Shown here: positions 14,572-22,438 of the stretch, piece after piece
How the letters are laid out: each line of letters opens with the position of its first letter
Position numbering within the stretch: position 1 is the first letter of the stretch
NCBI GenBank assembly: GCA_964471535.1
Contig: CAYYHA010000043.1
Coordinates: 1-23,481 of the forward strand
Direction of reading: 5' to 3'
From: CAYYHA01 sp964471535
GTDB taxonomy: Bacteria; Myxococcota; Myxococcia; SLRQ01
DNA: 23,481 nt
The notes under the pieces: generated by a model
The model's database searches: none
Told to the model about the DNA's origin: nothing
What the model saw: only the letters and a program-made list of their open reading frames with translations
Program-made: the position numbers and the translations under genes

Positions 14572-16172
14572 GAGAGGTCGGGGACCTGGTCACCGTCGAG
14601 GTCGAAGGGCCAGCTCTGGCAGCGAAAGCCCTCCGGGCAGTCGGAGTCGCTACAGCAGGTGTCGGTGCAGTAGGGATCGCCGGGCCCGTCTTCCCAGCAG
14701 TAGTTGCTGCGACAGAACAGGTCGTTGGCCGGATCGCAGGGTGTTCCAACGGGCGCGCTTCCCACACCCGGCGTTCGTGCACAGGCCTTGATGACGCTGC
14801 CTCCCGCGCCCGAGACCGGCTCGCAGGTATAGCCCGAGGGACAGTCGGAGGCACGACAGCAGGGGTCGCCACAGTAGCCCGCCGACAGACAGTTCCCGCG
14901 CAGGCATTGGGAGTTGGCGGTGCAAGCAGAACCGGTGGCGCCGCTTCCGTTGGAAGGCGGGGCGCAGACGGTGACCATCTCATCGATGCCATTTCCGTCG
15001 AAATCGCCGACGAAGAGCTGGCAGATTCGGCCTGCAACCTGGCAGTCACGATCGTGCTGGCAGGTGTCGGTGCAGCTCGTTTGGGGAATCCAGCACCAGC
15101 CGGAGTGGCACCGGTTGACCGTATCGCTGCAGAAGGTCCCGGAGGGATCGGGGCCGAAGTCCTTTCCAACCAGCGATTCGTGGATACAGAAGGTTGTCTG
15201 AGGCGGCGCGATGTTCCGGCACACGAAGTCGATGGGGCACTGGTGGCTGGCGCTGCAGGTGCGAACGCAGAGACCGCTGCCGCTGGAGAGGATGAGGCAG
15301 TAGTTGCTCTCGCACTCGGCGTGGGTCGTACAGCTTCCGCCGAGCGGTGTGGTGCCGCGCGCCTGGCAGAGCCCGGTGGAAGCGCTGCACACCTCGTCTG
15401 GCGCGCAGCCGGTCTGGGTGCAGTCTGGTGGGGGTTCGGCCACGCACTGGCCACCGCTGCACACTGGACGCTCCGGGGGACAGTCCTGGGCGCTCGTGCA
15501 CCCGGGTGGGGGCGCCTCACAGCGGCCGGTGCTTTGCTGACACTGGAGGGGGGCGGTGCAGCCGCTCGTGAGGCATCCGGCGACGCAGGTCTGCGCCTCG
15601 CAGATGGTGCGCGGCGGATCGCAGTCGGCATCGCCACTGCACGTCGCCGGTGCTGCCCCGCACCGACCGGTCGCCGGATCGCAACGCTCGCTCCCTGCGC
15701 AGCCGCGAAGGGTGCAACCGTCCACACAGGTGCCCTGCTCGCAGATCCGGTCCGGTGGGCGGCAGTCGAAGTCGCTGCTGCAGCCGCCTTGCCCGCCGTC
15801 GCCGGGCCCCCCACCGCCGTCCGACCCGCCTCCGTCCGCCCTGCCGCCGTCGGGCGGCGAGGCGACGCATCGCCCGGTCAGCACGTTGCACCAGGTGTCG
15901 CGGGGGCAATCGGCGTCCCGGGCGCACGGACCGCCACCTTCCACACACACGCCCTGCTCGCAGCTGCGGCCGGGGGGACAGTCGTCGCTGCTCACACAGC
16001 CGCCGAGGACCGTGCACCGGCCATCGATGCACGCTTCGCCTGCTTCACAGTTCCGGTCGTCTCGGCAGGTTGCCGGAGGAGGCCGGGTACAGCCCGCGCC
16101 GACGGCGAGCGCCACGGCAGCGGCCAGGACGGCGCCGGTGGCAGGGGCGGGCGCTGGGCGCAGGCAATGCAT
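14547..16172 (-). CDS. Cys-rich repeat lipoprotein with putative calcium-binding loops
   Basis: The 541-residue product has a hydrophobic leader ending VGAGC, with the putative lipidated Cys at 28; Gly at -3 makes the lipobox imperfect. The mature protein has about 70 cysteines. Residues 36-102 and 131-270 are short units of the form C-x-x-[ND]-x-[DN]-C-...-C-...-G-x-C, separated by a Gly/Asp linker at 107-130. Residues 278-541 are four longer ~65-residue units, each with a [SN]YCx/GWCW-like motif then a C.D.C...DC block. Two of them carry DFDGNGIDE (390-398) and DLDGDQVPD (524-532), resembling calcium-binding loops. Such proteins are frequent in myxobacteria; the function is unknown, with surface display likely. 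It follows the DUF924 gene by 145 bases and overlaps the MATE start by 25. Confidence 0.88.
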   Translation of the reverse strand: MHCLRPAPAPATGAVLAAAVALAVGAGCTRPPPATCRDDRNCEAGEACIDGRCTVLGGCVSSDDCPPGRSCEQGVCVEGGGPCARDADCPRDTWCNVLTGRCVASPPDGGRADGGGSDGGGGPGDGGQGGCSSDFDCRPPDRICEQGTCVDGCTLRGCAGSERCDPATGRCGAAPATCSGDADCDPPRTICEAQTCVAGCLTSGCTAPLQCQQSTGRCEAPPPGCTSAQDCPPERPVCSGGQCVAEPPPDCTQTGCAPDEVCSASTGLCQARGTTPLGGSCTTHAECESNYCLILSSGSGLCVRTCSASHQCPIDFVCRNIAPPQTTFCIHESLVGKDFGPDPSGTFCSDTVNRCHSGWCWIPQTSCTDTCQHDRDCQVAGRICQLFVGDFDGNGIDEMVTVCAPPSNGSGATGSACTANSQCLRGNCLSAGYCGDPCCRASDCPSGYTCEPVSGAGGSVIKACARTPGVGSAPVGTPCDPANDLFCRSNYCWEDGPGDPYCTDTCCSDSDCPEGFRCQSWPFDLDGDQVPDLSWPLCLRR

Positions 16173-16317
16173 TCCCCAATCTTTTCGGAGAGTGGGTGGC
16201 TACGCAACGATTCGGCCTCCCAGGCGGCTGCGCGAGCCCCACGTGCTCCTTGCGGCCGCAGGTCCAAGCCACCCGCTTCCCGGCTTCGCTGCTCGTGGCG
16301 TCGGTGCTGGCAGCCCG

Positions 16318-16923
16318 CTACTGCCCGAAGCGGGGACCTCCTGCGGCGAGCCAGCGCTCCTCTTCTTCGGTGGAGGCCCGACCGAGGACGGCGTTGCGGT
16401 GAGGAAAGCGCCCGAAGCGATCGATGATGGTCATGTGCCGCGCCGCATACTCGATGAAGCCCTCGTAGGTCTCGAGGTGCTCGGGCGCGACGCTGCGGGC
16501 AAGACGCCGGCACAGGGTCAGCGAACGTGCCTGCAGATGCGGATCCTCGGCATGCTGCAGCGGCATGTAGAAGAAGAGCCGCTCGATGGGGAGGAGGGCC
16601 TCGTCGACGCGCTGCTCCAACCCCTCGAGCACGAGCTGCCGTGCGCGGGGGTCGTGCTCGAAGGCGCGGGCGGTGCGCCGATAGAGGTTGCGCGTGAACT
16701 GATCGAGGACGATCACCAGCGCCAGCCGGCCGTGGGGATGCGCGGCCCAATCGTCGTGCCCCCCGGAGGCCACCGCCTCGTGGAGGCTGCCGAACCGCTC
16801 TCGGACCTCCCGGTCCACGGCCTCTCCGCCGCCGAACCACCGGCGAAGCCGGTCTCGCTCGAAGCCGCCTGTCTCGTCTCGAGGGCCTAGCCACCAGTCG
16901 AGCACCTCGTCCCACGCATTCAT
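16318..16923 (-). CDS. DUF924 family protein (TPR-like fold), function unknown
   Basis: The 201-residue product carries the conserved signatures of DUF924: VLDQFTRNLYRRTARAFEHD at 72-91, FFYMPLQHAED at 117-127, and a C-terminal FGRFPHRNAVLGR block. Family members are helical cytosolic proteins in bacteria and eukaryotes with no settled biochemical role. The ATG at 16923 is preceded by AAGGA, and translation begins with MNAWDEVLDWWLG, the normal N-terminus of the family. The open frame extends upstream to 17367 but overlaps the divergent phosphohexomutase gene and is noncoding there. Gene length and motif order are complete. It is the first gene of a minus-strand run with the Cys-rich lipoprotein and MATE exporter, though the 145-base gap after it may separate transcription units. 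Confidence 0.92.
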   Translation of the reverse strand: MNAWDEVLDWWLGPRDETGGFERDRLRRWFGGGEAVDREVRERFGSLHEAVASGGHDDWAAHPHGRLALVIVLDQFTRNLYRRTARAFEHDPRARQLVLEGLEQRVDEALLPIERLFFYMPLQHAEDPHLQARSLTLCRRLARSVAPEHLETYEGFIEYAARHMTIIDRFGRFPHRNAVLGRASTEEEERWLAAGGPRFGQ

Positions 16924-16964
16924 GGCTTCCTTCCCGCGCGATGGAGCCGCCGCGCCCCGTCGCC

Positions 16965-16996
16965 TCGTTCGGCAATGATCCAAATGATCGAAACGA
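16965..16996. promoter_or_regulatory. AT-richer island with direct repeats in the divergent gap
   Basis: AATGATC occurs at 16974-16980 and again at 16983-16989, a 9-base period, flanked by TCGTT (16965-16969) and its inverse AACGA (16992-16996). The tract is distinctly less GC-rich than its surroundings. It lies 42 bases upstream of the DUF924 start and about 180 bases upstream of the phosphohexomutase start. Promoter or operator function is plausible but unproven. The rest of the 253-base gap (16924-17176) shows nothing I can name. Confidence 0.3.
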
Positions 16997-17176
16997 AGCC
17001 GGCCTACGCTACCGCAAGCTGGCCCCGTGCGCACTTCGAACGGCAGCACGTCGGCCGATGCCCCGCCACCCTGAGGACGGCGGCGCCGTATCGTACCGTG
17101 GGGGCGCCCAGAGTCGGGACACGTGGGACGCGCGTGACACTCGACGTCTCCCACCCACAGGTCGTACCTTCCCGCC

Positions 17177-18913
17177 ATGAGCTCGGACCTCCTGGAGCGC
17201 GCCCGCCACTGGATTGAATACGACCCCGACCCGAAGACCCGTGCCGAACTCGAGGACCTGATCCGGCGCCGCGACGTCGATGCGCTGGCCGAGCGTTTCT
17301 CCGGGCACCTCGAGTTCGGGACCGCCGGCATCCGCGGCCTCCTCGGCGCGGGCCCCGCGCGGATCAACTGCCTGGTGGTCCGCCGCGTCAGTGCCGGTCT
17401 CGCCCGCTACCTCAAGGCCACCATCGACCGGGCCTCCGAGCGCGGTGTCGTCATCGGCTTCGACGGCCGTCACGGCTCCCGTGCCTTCGCCCTCGAGGCC
17501 ACCCGCGTCTTCCTCGCCGCCGGCCTCAAGGTCTACCTGGCCCCCAAGACCGTCCCCACGCCGCTGACCGCTTTCGCCGTCACCCACCTCGGTGCGGCCG
17601 CCGGCGTGATGATCACCGCCAGCCACAACCCACCCGAGTACAACGGCTACAAGGTCTATTGGGAGAACGGCGCTCAGATCATCCCCCCGCACGATCGGGG
17701 CATCTCCACCGAGATCGAAGCCGTGGATCTCGCCCAGATCCCCACCCTCGAGCCAGAGGACGGCCGGCGCACCGGCCTGCTCCTCGACCTCGACGAGTCG
17801 GTGGAGCGGGCCTACCTCGACGCCATCCTCGACCTGCGCCTCCACCCCGACGCCTCGGCGACGCCGCTTCGCATCGCCTACACCCCGCTCCACGGCGTCG
17901 GGGCGCGCCTGGTGGAAGCGGCCTTCTCCGAAGCGGGGTTCGAAGGCCTGCAGGTGGAACCGTCCCAGCGGGATCCCGACGGCGACTTCCCCACCGTCCG
18001 CTTCCCGAACCCAGAGGAAGAAGGCGCCATGGACCGCGTGCTCGACCTGGCCCGGCGCATGGGGGCCGAGTTGGTCCTCGCCAACGACCCCGACGCCGAT
18101 CGTCTCGCGGTCGCAGTGCCCACCGAGGACGGCTACCAGCAGCTAAGCGGCGACCAGGTCGGCGTGCTCCTCGCCGATTACCTCCTCACGGAGGGCCGGG
18201 CCGAGGGCCGGCGCCTGGTCGCCACGACCATCGTCAGCTCGCAGCTCCTGGGGAAGATGGCTCGCGCCTACGGCGTCGACTTCGTGCTCACGCTCACCGG
18301 CTTCAAGTGGATCGGCAACGCGGCGATCGAACACAAGCAGAGGTACGGCAGCCGTTTCGTGATCGGCTACGAGGAAGCCCTCGGCTACTCCATCGGCGAG
18401 GTCACCCGGGACAAGGACGGCATCAGTGCGGCCCTCCTCTTCGCCGAGCTTTGCGCCGTGGCCAAGCGCCGTGGCGAGACGGTGCGCGCACGCCTCGAGC
18501 AGATCTATCGGCGTTTCGGCCTCTTCCTCACCGAACAGATGAGCCGCGTGCTCCCGGGCGCCGAGGGGATGGCCACCATGCAGCGGATCATGGACAGCTT
18601 CCGGAGCCATCCTCCCTCGGAGATCGGCGGGCATCGCGTGCTCGAGGTGCACGATGTGGCCCAGGGCGCGCTTGGCCTTCCACCCAGCAATGTGCTCATC
18701 TTCCTGCTCGAGGGCGATCGCCGCGTGGTGATGCGCCCCTCGGGCACCGAGCCGAAGCTCAAGAGCTACTACGAGGTTTGCGAACCCATCGGCGAGGACG
18801 AAGAATTCCAGGCGGCGGTGGCTCGGGGCGAGAGGGCCTTGCACGAGCTGCGCGACGCGCACCAGGCGCAGATCGACGCGCTGACCGCCGACACCGAACG
18901 AGGACGCGGATGA
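17177..18913 (+). CDS. Alpha-D-phosphohexomutase (phosphoglucomutase/phosphomannomutase type)
   Basis: A 578-residue member of the long phosphoglucomutase/phosphopentomutase branch, which interconverts sugar 1- and 6- (or 1- and 5-) phosphates through a phosphoserine. The four signature loops are intact: active-site Ser149 in ITASHNPPEYNGYK, the Mg-binding loop NDPDADR with Asp304, Asp306 and Asp308, the sugar-binding loop GYEEALGYS from 397, and the phosphate-binding loop RPSGTEPK from 520. Length and motif order resemble Bacillus PgcA and human PGM2, suggesting glucose-phosphate or pentose-phosphate specificity, though phosphomannomutase activity cannot be excluded. It acts in the cytosol, feeding nucleotide-sugar or glycogen metabolism. 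The ATG at 17177 is the natural N-terminus; no strong ribosome binding site is seen. Its stop overlaps the next start by four bases (ATGA at 18910-18913). Confidence 0.93.
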   Translation: MSSDLLERARHWIEYDPDPKTRAELEDLIRRRDVDALAERFSGHLEFGTAGIRGLLGAGPARINCLVVRRVSAGLARYLKATIDRASERGVVIGFDGRHGSRAFALEATRVFLAAGLKVYLAPKTVPTPLTAFAVTHLGAAAGVMITASHNPPEYNGYKVYWENGAQIIPPHDRGISTEIEAVDLAQIPTLEPEDGRRTGLLLDLDESVERAYLDAILDLRLHPDASATPLRIAYTPLHGVGARLVEAAFSEAGFEGLQVEPSQRDPDGDFPTVRFPNPEEEGAMDRVLDLARRMGAELVLANDPDADRLAVAVPTEDGYQQLSGDQVGVLLADYLLTEGRAEGRRLVATTIVSSQLLGKMARAYGVDFVLTLTGFKWIGNAAIEHKQRYGSRFVIGYEEALGYSIGEVTRDKDGISAALLFAELCAVAKRRGETVRARLEQIYRRFGLFLTEQMSRVLPGAEGMATMQRIMDSFRSHPPSEIGGHRVLEVHDVAQGALGLPPSNVLIFLLEGDRRVVMRPSGTEPKLKSYYEVCEPIGEDEEFQAAVARGERALHELRDAHQAQIDALTADTERGRG

Positions 18914-20571
18914 GCTACGACAACACCCAAGGACGAGAGGATCTCCTCGCCTTCGAGCGGGAGCAACCGGAGAACTTCTGGCGCGCGGACCCGCACCTGC
19001 GCCGCATCGCCCGCCACTGGGTCGGCGAAGAGACCCTGTCGAAGTGGGAGCCCGATCTCCATCGCTTCGGCGCCGAGTGCGCGGGTCCCGTCGATCGCGC
19101 CGTCCGGGAGAACAACCTCACCCACAACCTCCCGGTGCTGCGCCGCTGGGGACCCTACGGCGACCGGATCGAGGAGGTCGAACACCACCCCAGCTACCAC
19201 GAGGCGGGGCGCTACATCTACGGGTCGGGCGTGATGAAGGTGCTCGGAGAGCCCGGCCACAACCTGCACTCGCAGCTCTTCGGCTTCCTCTCGGCGCTCA
19301 ACGGCGAGGCCGGGCACAACTGTCCCCTCGCCTGCACCGCGGGCGTCATCAAGGCCTTGATGGCGCTCGGGACCGAGGAGCTGAAGGAGCGCTACCTGCC
19401 GCGCCTGCTCTCCACCGACTACGAGAAGCTCGCCCACGGCGCGCAGTTCCTCACCGAGGTGCAGGGCGGCAGCGACGTCGGAGCCAACGCAGTACGCGCA
19501 CGGCCTGGTGAGGAGCCCGGCACCTGGCGCATCTATGGCGAGAAGTGGTTCTGCTCCAACGTCACCGCCGACCTCATCCTCATGACCGCTCGCCCCGAAG
19601 GCGCCCCCGAGGGCACCCGAGGCCTGGGTCTCTTCCTGGTGCCGCGCCGCACCCCCGACGGGACGATCAACCGCTTCTTCATCCGCCGGCTCAAGGACAA
19701 GCTCGGCACCCGTTCGATGGCCAGCGCGGAGCTGGATTTCGACGGGGCCTTCGCCTGGGCGCTCGGACCCATCGAAGACGGCTTCAAGAACATGATGACC
19801 TACGTCATCAACACCTCCCGCGTCTTCAATGCCATCGGGACCAGTGGGGTCGCGCGCCGGTCTTGCTTCGTTGCGCACGGCTACGCACGTCGCAGGAAGG
19901 CTTTCGGTCCGCCCATCATCGAGTACCCGCTGGTGCAGGAGACGCTGGCCGACATGCGCAGCGAGACGCTGGCCATGATGTCGGGCACCTTCCACCTCCT
20001 CCACCTGATGGATCGCATCGAACTCGGTGAAGCCAGCGAGGAGGAGGCCGGGTACGCACGGACGGCCATCAACCTGAACAAAATGCGCAGCGCACAGAGC
20101 GCCCACGAGGTCTGCCTCTCGGGCATCGAAACCCTCGCGGGCAACGGCGCCATCGAGAGCTTCAGCGTCCTGCCCCGCCTCCTGCGCGACAACGTGGTCT
20201 TCGAGAACTGGGAGGGTGCCCACAACGTCCTGCTCATGCAGGTGTACCGGGACGCGAAGCAACGGCGCCTCCACGAGCCCTACCTTGCCCATCTGCGCGC
20301 CCTCTCCGAGGGGCATCCCCGCTTGAGCAGCGCCGTGGAGCGGTGGAGCCGCGAGTTCGACGACGTCCTGTCCGCAGCGGAGGGCGAGGCGACGTTGCGC
20401 ATGCGACCGCTCGGGGCACACCTCGCCTGGCTGCAGTGGGCCGCCGCCATGGTGGCCGACGGGACCGACGAGGAGATCATCGAGCACTTCCTCGACCGCC
20501 GCATCGGTCCACCTGCCCCGCGGGACGCGCTCTACCTCAAGCGCATCCGCGCGCTGTCCTCGGAGGCATGA
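18910..20571 (+). CDS. AidB-like acyl-CoA dehydrogenase family flavoprotein
   Basis: The 553-residue length is close to that of E. coli AidB (about 541) and well above the ~380 of ordinary acyl-CoA dehydrogenases. Visible motifs include FLTEVQGGSDVGAN at 180-193 (FAD-binding, as in AidB's TEKQGGSDV), YGEKWFCSN at 209-217, RRLKDKLGTRSMASAEL at 259-275, and FENWEGAHNVL at 431-441, with Glu435 at the usual catalytic-base position. A helical C-terminal domain (about 450-553) follows, as in AidB and ACAD10/11-type proteins. AidB is linked to the alkylation-damage response and binds DNA; many relatives may instead oxidise acyl-CoAs, so the substrate is open. The start overlaps the mutase stop (ATGA), and the stop overlaps the next start the same way. 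The open frame upstream of 18910 is a shadow of the mutase gene. Confidence 0.9.
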   Translation: MSYDNTQGREDLLAFEREQPENFWRADPHLRRIARHWVGEETLSKWEPDLHRFGAECAGPVDRAVRENNLTHNLPVLRRWGPYGDRIEEVEHHPSYHEAGRYIYGSGVMKVLGEPGHNLHSQLFGFLSALNGEAGHNCPLACTAGVIKALMALGTEELKERYLPRLLSTDYEKLAHGAQFLTEVQGGSDVGANAVRARPGEEPGTWRIYGEKWFCSNVTADLILMTARPEGAPEGTRGLGLFLVPRRTPDGTINRFFIRRLKDKLGTRSMASAELDFDGAFAWALGPIEDGFKNMMTYVINTSRVFNAIGTSGVARRSCFVAHGYARRRKAFGPPIIEYPLVQETLADMRSETLAMMSGTFHLLHLMDRIELGEASEEEAGYARTAINLNKMRSAQSAHEVCLSGIETLAGNGAIESFSVLPRLLRDNVVFENWEGAHNVLLMQVYRDAKQRRLHEPYLAHLRALSEGHPRLSSAVERWSREFDDVLSAAEGEATLRMRPLGAHLAWLQWAAAMVADGTDEEIIEHFLDRRIGPPAPRDALYLKRIRALSSEA

Positions 20572-21074
20572 GCCCTGCGCAGCAGGATACCCGGACGAAG
20601 GGGTCGATCGAGGAGAGCTTCGAGGCGACCCACGGCGACGGCCGGCCTCGGCGGCGTATTCCCCTGGGGTGGATCTTTGCCGTCCTCACCGTGCTCCTGC
20701 TCCTGACCTTCGTTCTCTTGGAAGCCCGGCCCTCACCTGCCCTCGAGCTCGCCGCCAAGAAGGCCGGCGCGGACCCTCGCGTCCAGGAGGCCCTGGGCAC
20801 GCCCCTCGAGCTCGGCTTCTCCGCGTCGCAGCTCATGAGCTGCGGAGGCGACGTCTATGTCCGGGACGCCGTGCCCATCCGAGGGCGCCGCGCCGCGGGC
20901 ACTCTCTACGTGCAGGCGACGCGGGTCGGCGGCCGCTGGCACTTCACGACGCTCGCCGTGCAGCCGAAGGGCTCGCCCTCGCGCATCGACGTGCTGCGCC
21001 GGCCCCCGCTTAGGCGCCCTGCCGGGCCGCCCCGTCCCCATGCCACGCCCGCGGGGTCCGAGGCGCGGCCATGA
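20568..21074 (+). CDS. Coa1-like single-pass membrane protein
   Basis: The 168-residue product has a hydrophilic basic N-terminus (1-32), one transmembrane helix at about 33-51 (LGWIFAVLTVLLLLTFVLL), and a small domain (57-143) that resembles the cytochrome oxidase assembly factor Coa1/Tim21-like fold. That fold shows an alpha-helical start (ALELAAKKAGADPRVQEALG), a Gly-rich strand region, then GTLYVQAT and GRWHFTTLAVQP strands. The C-terminal 25 residues are Pro/Arg-rich. Positive residues before the helix predict N-in, C-out topology. In mitochondria, Coa1 aids cytochrome oxidase assembly; bacterial homologues are mostly uncharacterised, so the role here is open. The ATG at 20568 overlaps the previous stop by four bases, and the stop overlaps the rhomboid start likewise. 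The similarity is by eye and moderate. Confidence 0.75.
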   Translation: MSPAQQDTRTKGSIEESFEATHGDGRPRRRIPLGWIFAVLTVLLLLTFVLLEARPSPALELAAKKAGADPRVQEALGTPLELGFSASQLMSCGGDVYVRDAVPIRGRRAAGTLYVQATRVGGRWHFTTLAVQPKGSPSRIDVLRRPPLRRPAGPPRPHATPAGSEARP

Positions 21075-22378
21075 GCACCGCGTTCGAAAGTCCCCCGGAG
21101 CCTGCTCACCGCCCCTTGAGCGAGGCGGAGCTCGCCGAGGTTCGCCACTTCGTCGCCCGCTACCAGGCTCGGCGCCCGGTGGTGACCTACGCGCTGGCCG
21201 CCGCCTGCGCGATCGTCTTCTTGCTCGAGCTCCTCTGGGGGGGACCGAGTTCGACCCGGCTACTCTTGCGAATGGGTGCGACCACGCCCGGGATCTTGGA
21301 GGGGGAGTGGTGGCGTCTCGTCTCCGGCGCCTTCCTCCACGGGGGCTGGATGCACATCGCCTTCAACACGATGGCGCTCGTCTCCCTCGGGCGAAACCTC
21401 GAGCGCATCCTCGGTGCACGGCGCTTTCTGGTGCTCTATGGCCTCTCGGCGATAGGGGGTGCGCTCGGCACGGTGCTCCTCTCGCCGCTGACCGGCGCCG
21501 CGCTCTCCGTGGGCGCCTCGGGCGCCATCGTGGGCCTCTTCGGCGCCAACGCTGTCCTCGCCTGGCGGCCCCACGGCATCCTCCCCGCGGTCATCCACAA
21601 GCAGGCGCGGCAGACGGCGATGGGTAACCTCGTTCTCCTGGCGGCCATCTCCTTCGTGCCGCGCGTCGACTGGGCCGGTCACCTCGGTGGACTCATCGTG
21701 GGTGCGGCGCTCATGGCGAGCGGCCTCTTGACCTGGGGCCTGCCGCGGCTCGACGAGCACGAAGCAGACGATCGTGTGCCCCTTCCCGTCACGTTGCTCG
21801 CTGTGCTGGTCCTACTCTTTCTTCCGGCCGGCCTGGCGGCTGCCTTTTGGCACGGGCAGCCCTGGGCGTACGGCGCGCCTCCTCGCCTTTTTTCCGTTGC
21901 GCTCCCCGAGGTGGGCCTCGTGGCTGCCCTGCCCGCGGATCTGAAGCCGACATCCCGCACGAGGCGCGAGGACGGAGGCCTCGAGATCCTCTTCGGCGAC
22001 CTTCGGCGCTCCGATGGGATGGTGCTCCTCATCGTCCCATCGGAGGACCCAGATCTCCTGGCGCTGTCGCTCGACACCTGGGTCGACATCGAGCGTCAGT
22101 ACCTCGAGCAGCAGCATCCCGCTGTGGGACGGCTCACGGTGGTGAAGAGCCCGGAGGTCGATCCCGGACCGCCACCCAAGGTGTACAGCCGATCCGCGGT
22201 CGCAGATCGGGTCCTGGTCGACCGCGTCATTACACTCTTGGAAACCCGTCCGGTTACGGTGGAGGTGAGCTACTGGCGAGAGGCGGAGGCAGCCTGGCGG
22301 GGGCTCGCCGACCGCATCGCCGCCTCCTTGAGCGAGACAGGAATCGAGGGCATGGACGCCGGGGACACCTCGCACTAA
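21071..22378 (+). CDS. Rhomboid-family intramembrane serine protease with extra C-terminal domain
   Basis: Residues 36-225 form a six-helix rhomboid core. The catalytic dyad is Ser150 in the GASGA motif and His204 in WAGHLGGL. The oxyanion-side His95 and Asn99 of HIAFNTMAL are present, as is the L1-loop WR (WWRLVSGAFLHGGW). A seventh hydrophobic helix at about 238-258 follows. Residues 260-435 then form a soluble alpha/beta region (strands such as GLVAALP, DGMVLLIVPSED, VTVEVSYW) that loosely recalls PsbP/Mog1-like or DUF1795-type domains; this is a guess. Rhomboids cleave transmembrane substrates in or near the bilayer; the target is unknown. The ATG at 21071 overlaps the preceding stop (ATGA), so expression is probably coupled to the Coa1-like protein. 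At 435 residues it is longer than simple bacterial rhomboids (about 200-300). Confidence 0.92.
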   Translation: MSTAFESPPEPAHRPLSEAELAEVRHFVARYQARRPVVTYALAAACAIVFLLELLWGGPSSTRLLLRMGATTPGILEGEWWRLVSGAFLHGGWMHIAFNTMALVSLGRNLERILGARRFLVLYGLSAIGGALGTVLLSPLTGAALSVGASGAIVGLFGANAVLAWRPHGILPAVIHKQARQTAMGNLVLLAAISFVPRVDWAGHLGGLIVGAALMASGLLTWGLPRLDEHEADDRVPLPVTLLAVLVLLFLPAGLAAAFWHGQPWAYGAPPRLFSVALPEVGLVAALPADLKPTSRTRREDGGLEILFGDLRRSDGMVLLIVPSEDPDLLALSLDTWVDIERQYLEQQHPAVGRLTVVKSPEVDPGPPPKVYSRSAVADRVLVDRVITLLETRPVTVEVSYWREAEAAWRGLADRIAASLSETGIEGMDAGDTSH

Positions 22379-22438
22379 CCCCGGGCCCAGCGGCGCATGC
22401 ACTTGGAACGGATGGCTCCGATGGGGCAGGATGGCGCC

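Noticed and set aside
14907..16427. 506-codon plus-strand frame opposite the Cys-rich lipoprotein
   Set aside because: It is Ala/Gly/Arg-rich low-complexity translation with no motif; the Cys-repeat pattern on the minus strand is the real coding signal.
17659..18909. In-frame ~417-codon extension upstream of the AidB-like dehydrogenase
   Set aside because: It is an out-of-frame shadow of the phosphohexomutase gene, whose four signature loops are intact; the dehydrogenase starts at the ATGA overlap at 18910.
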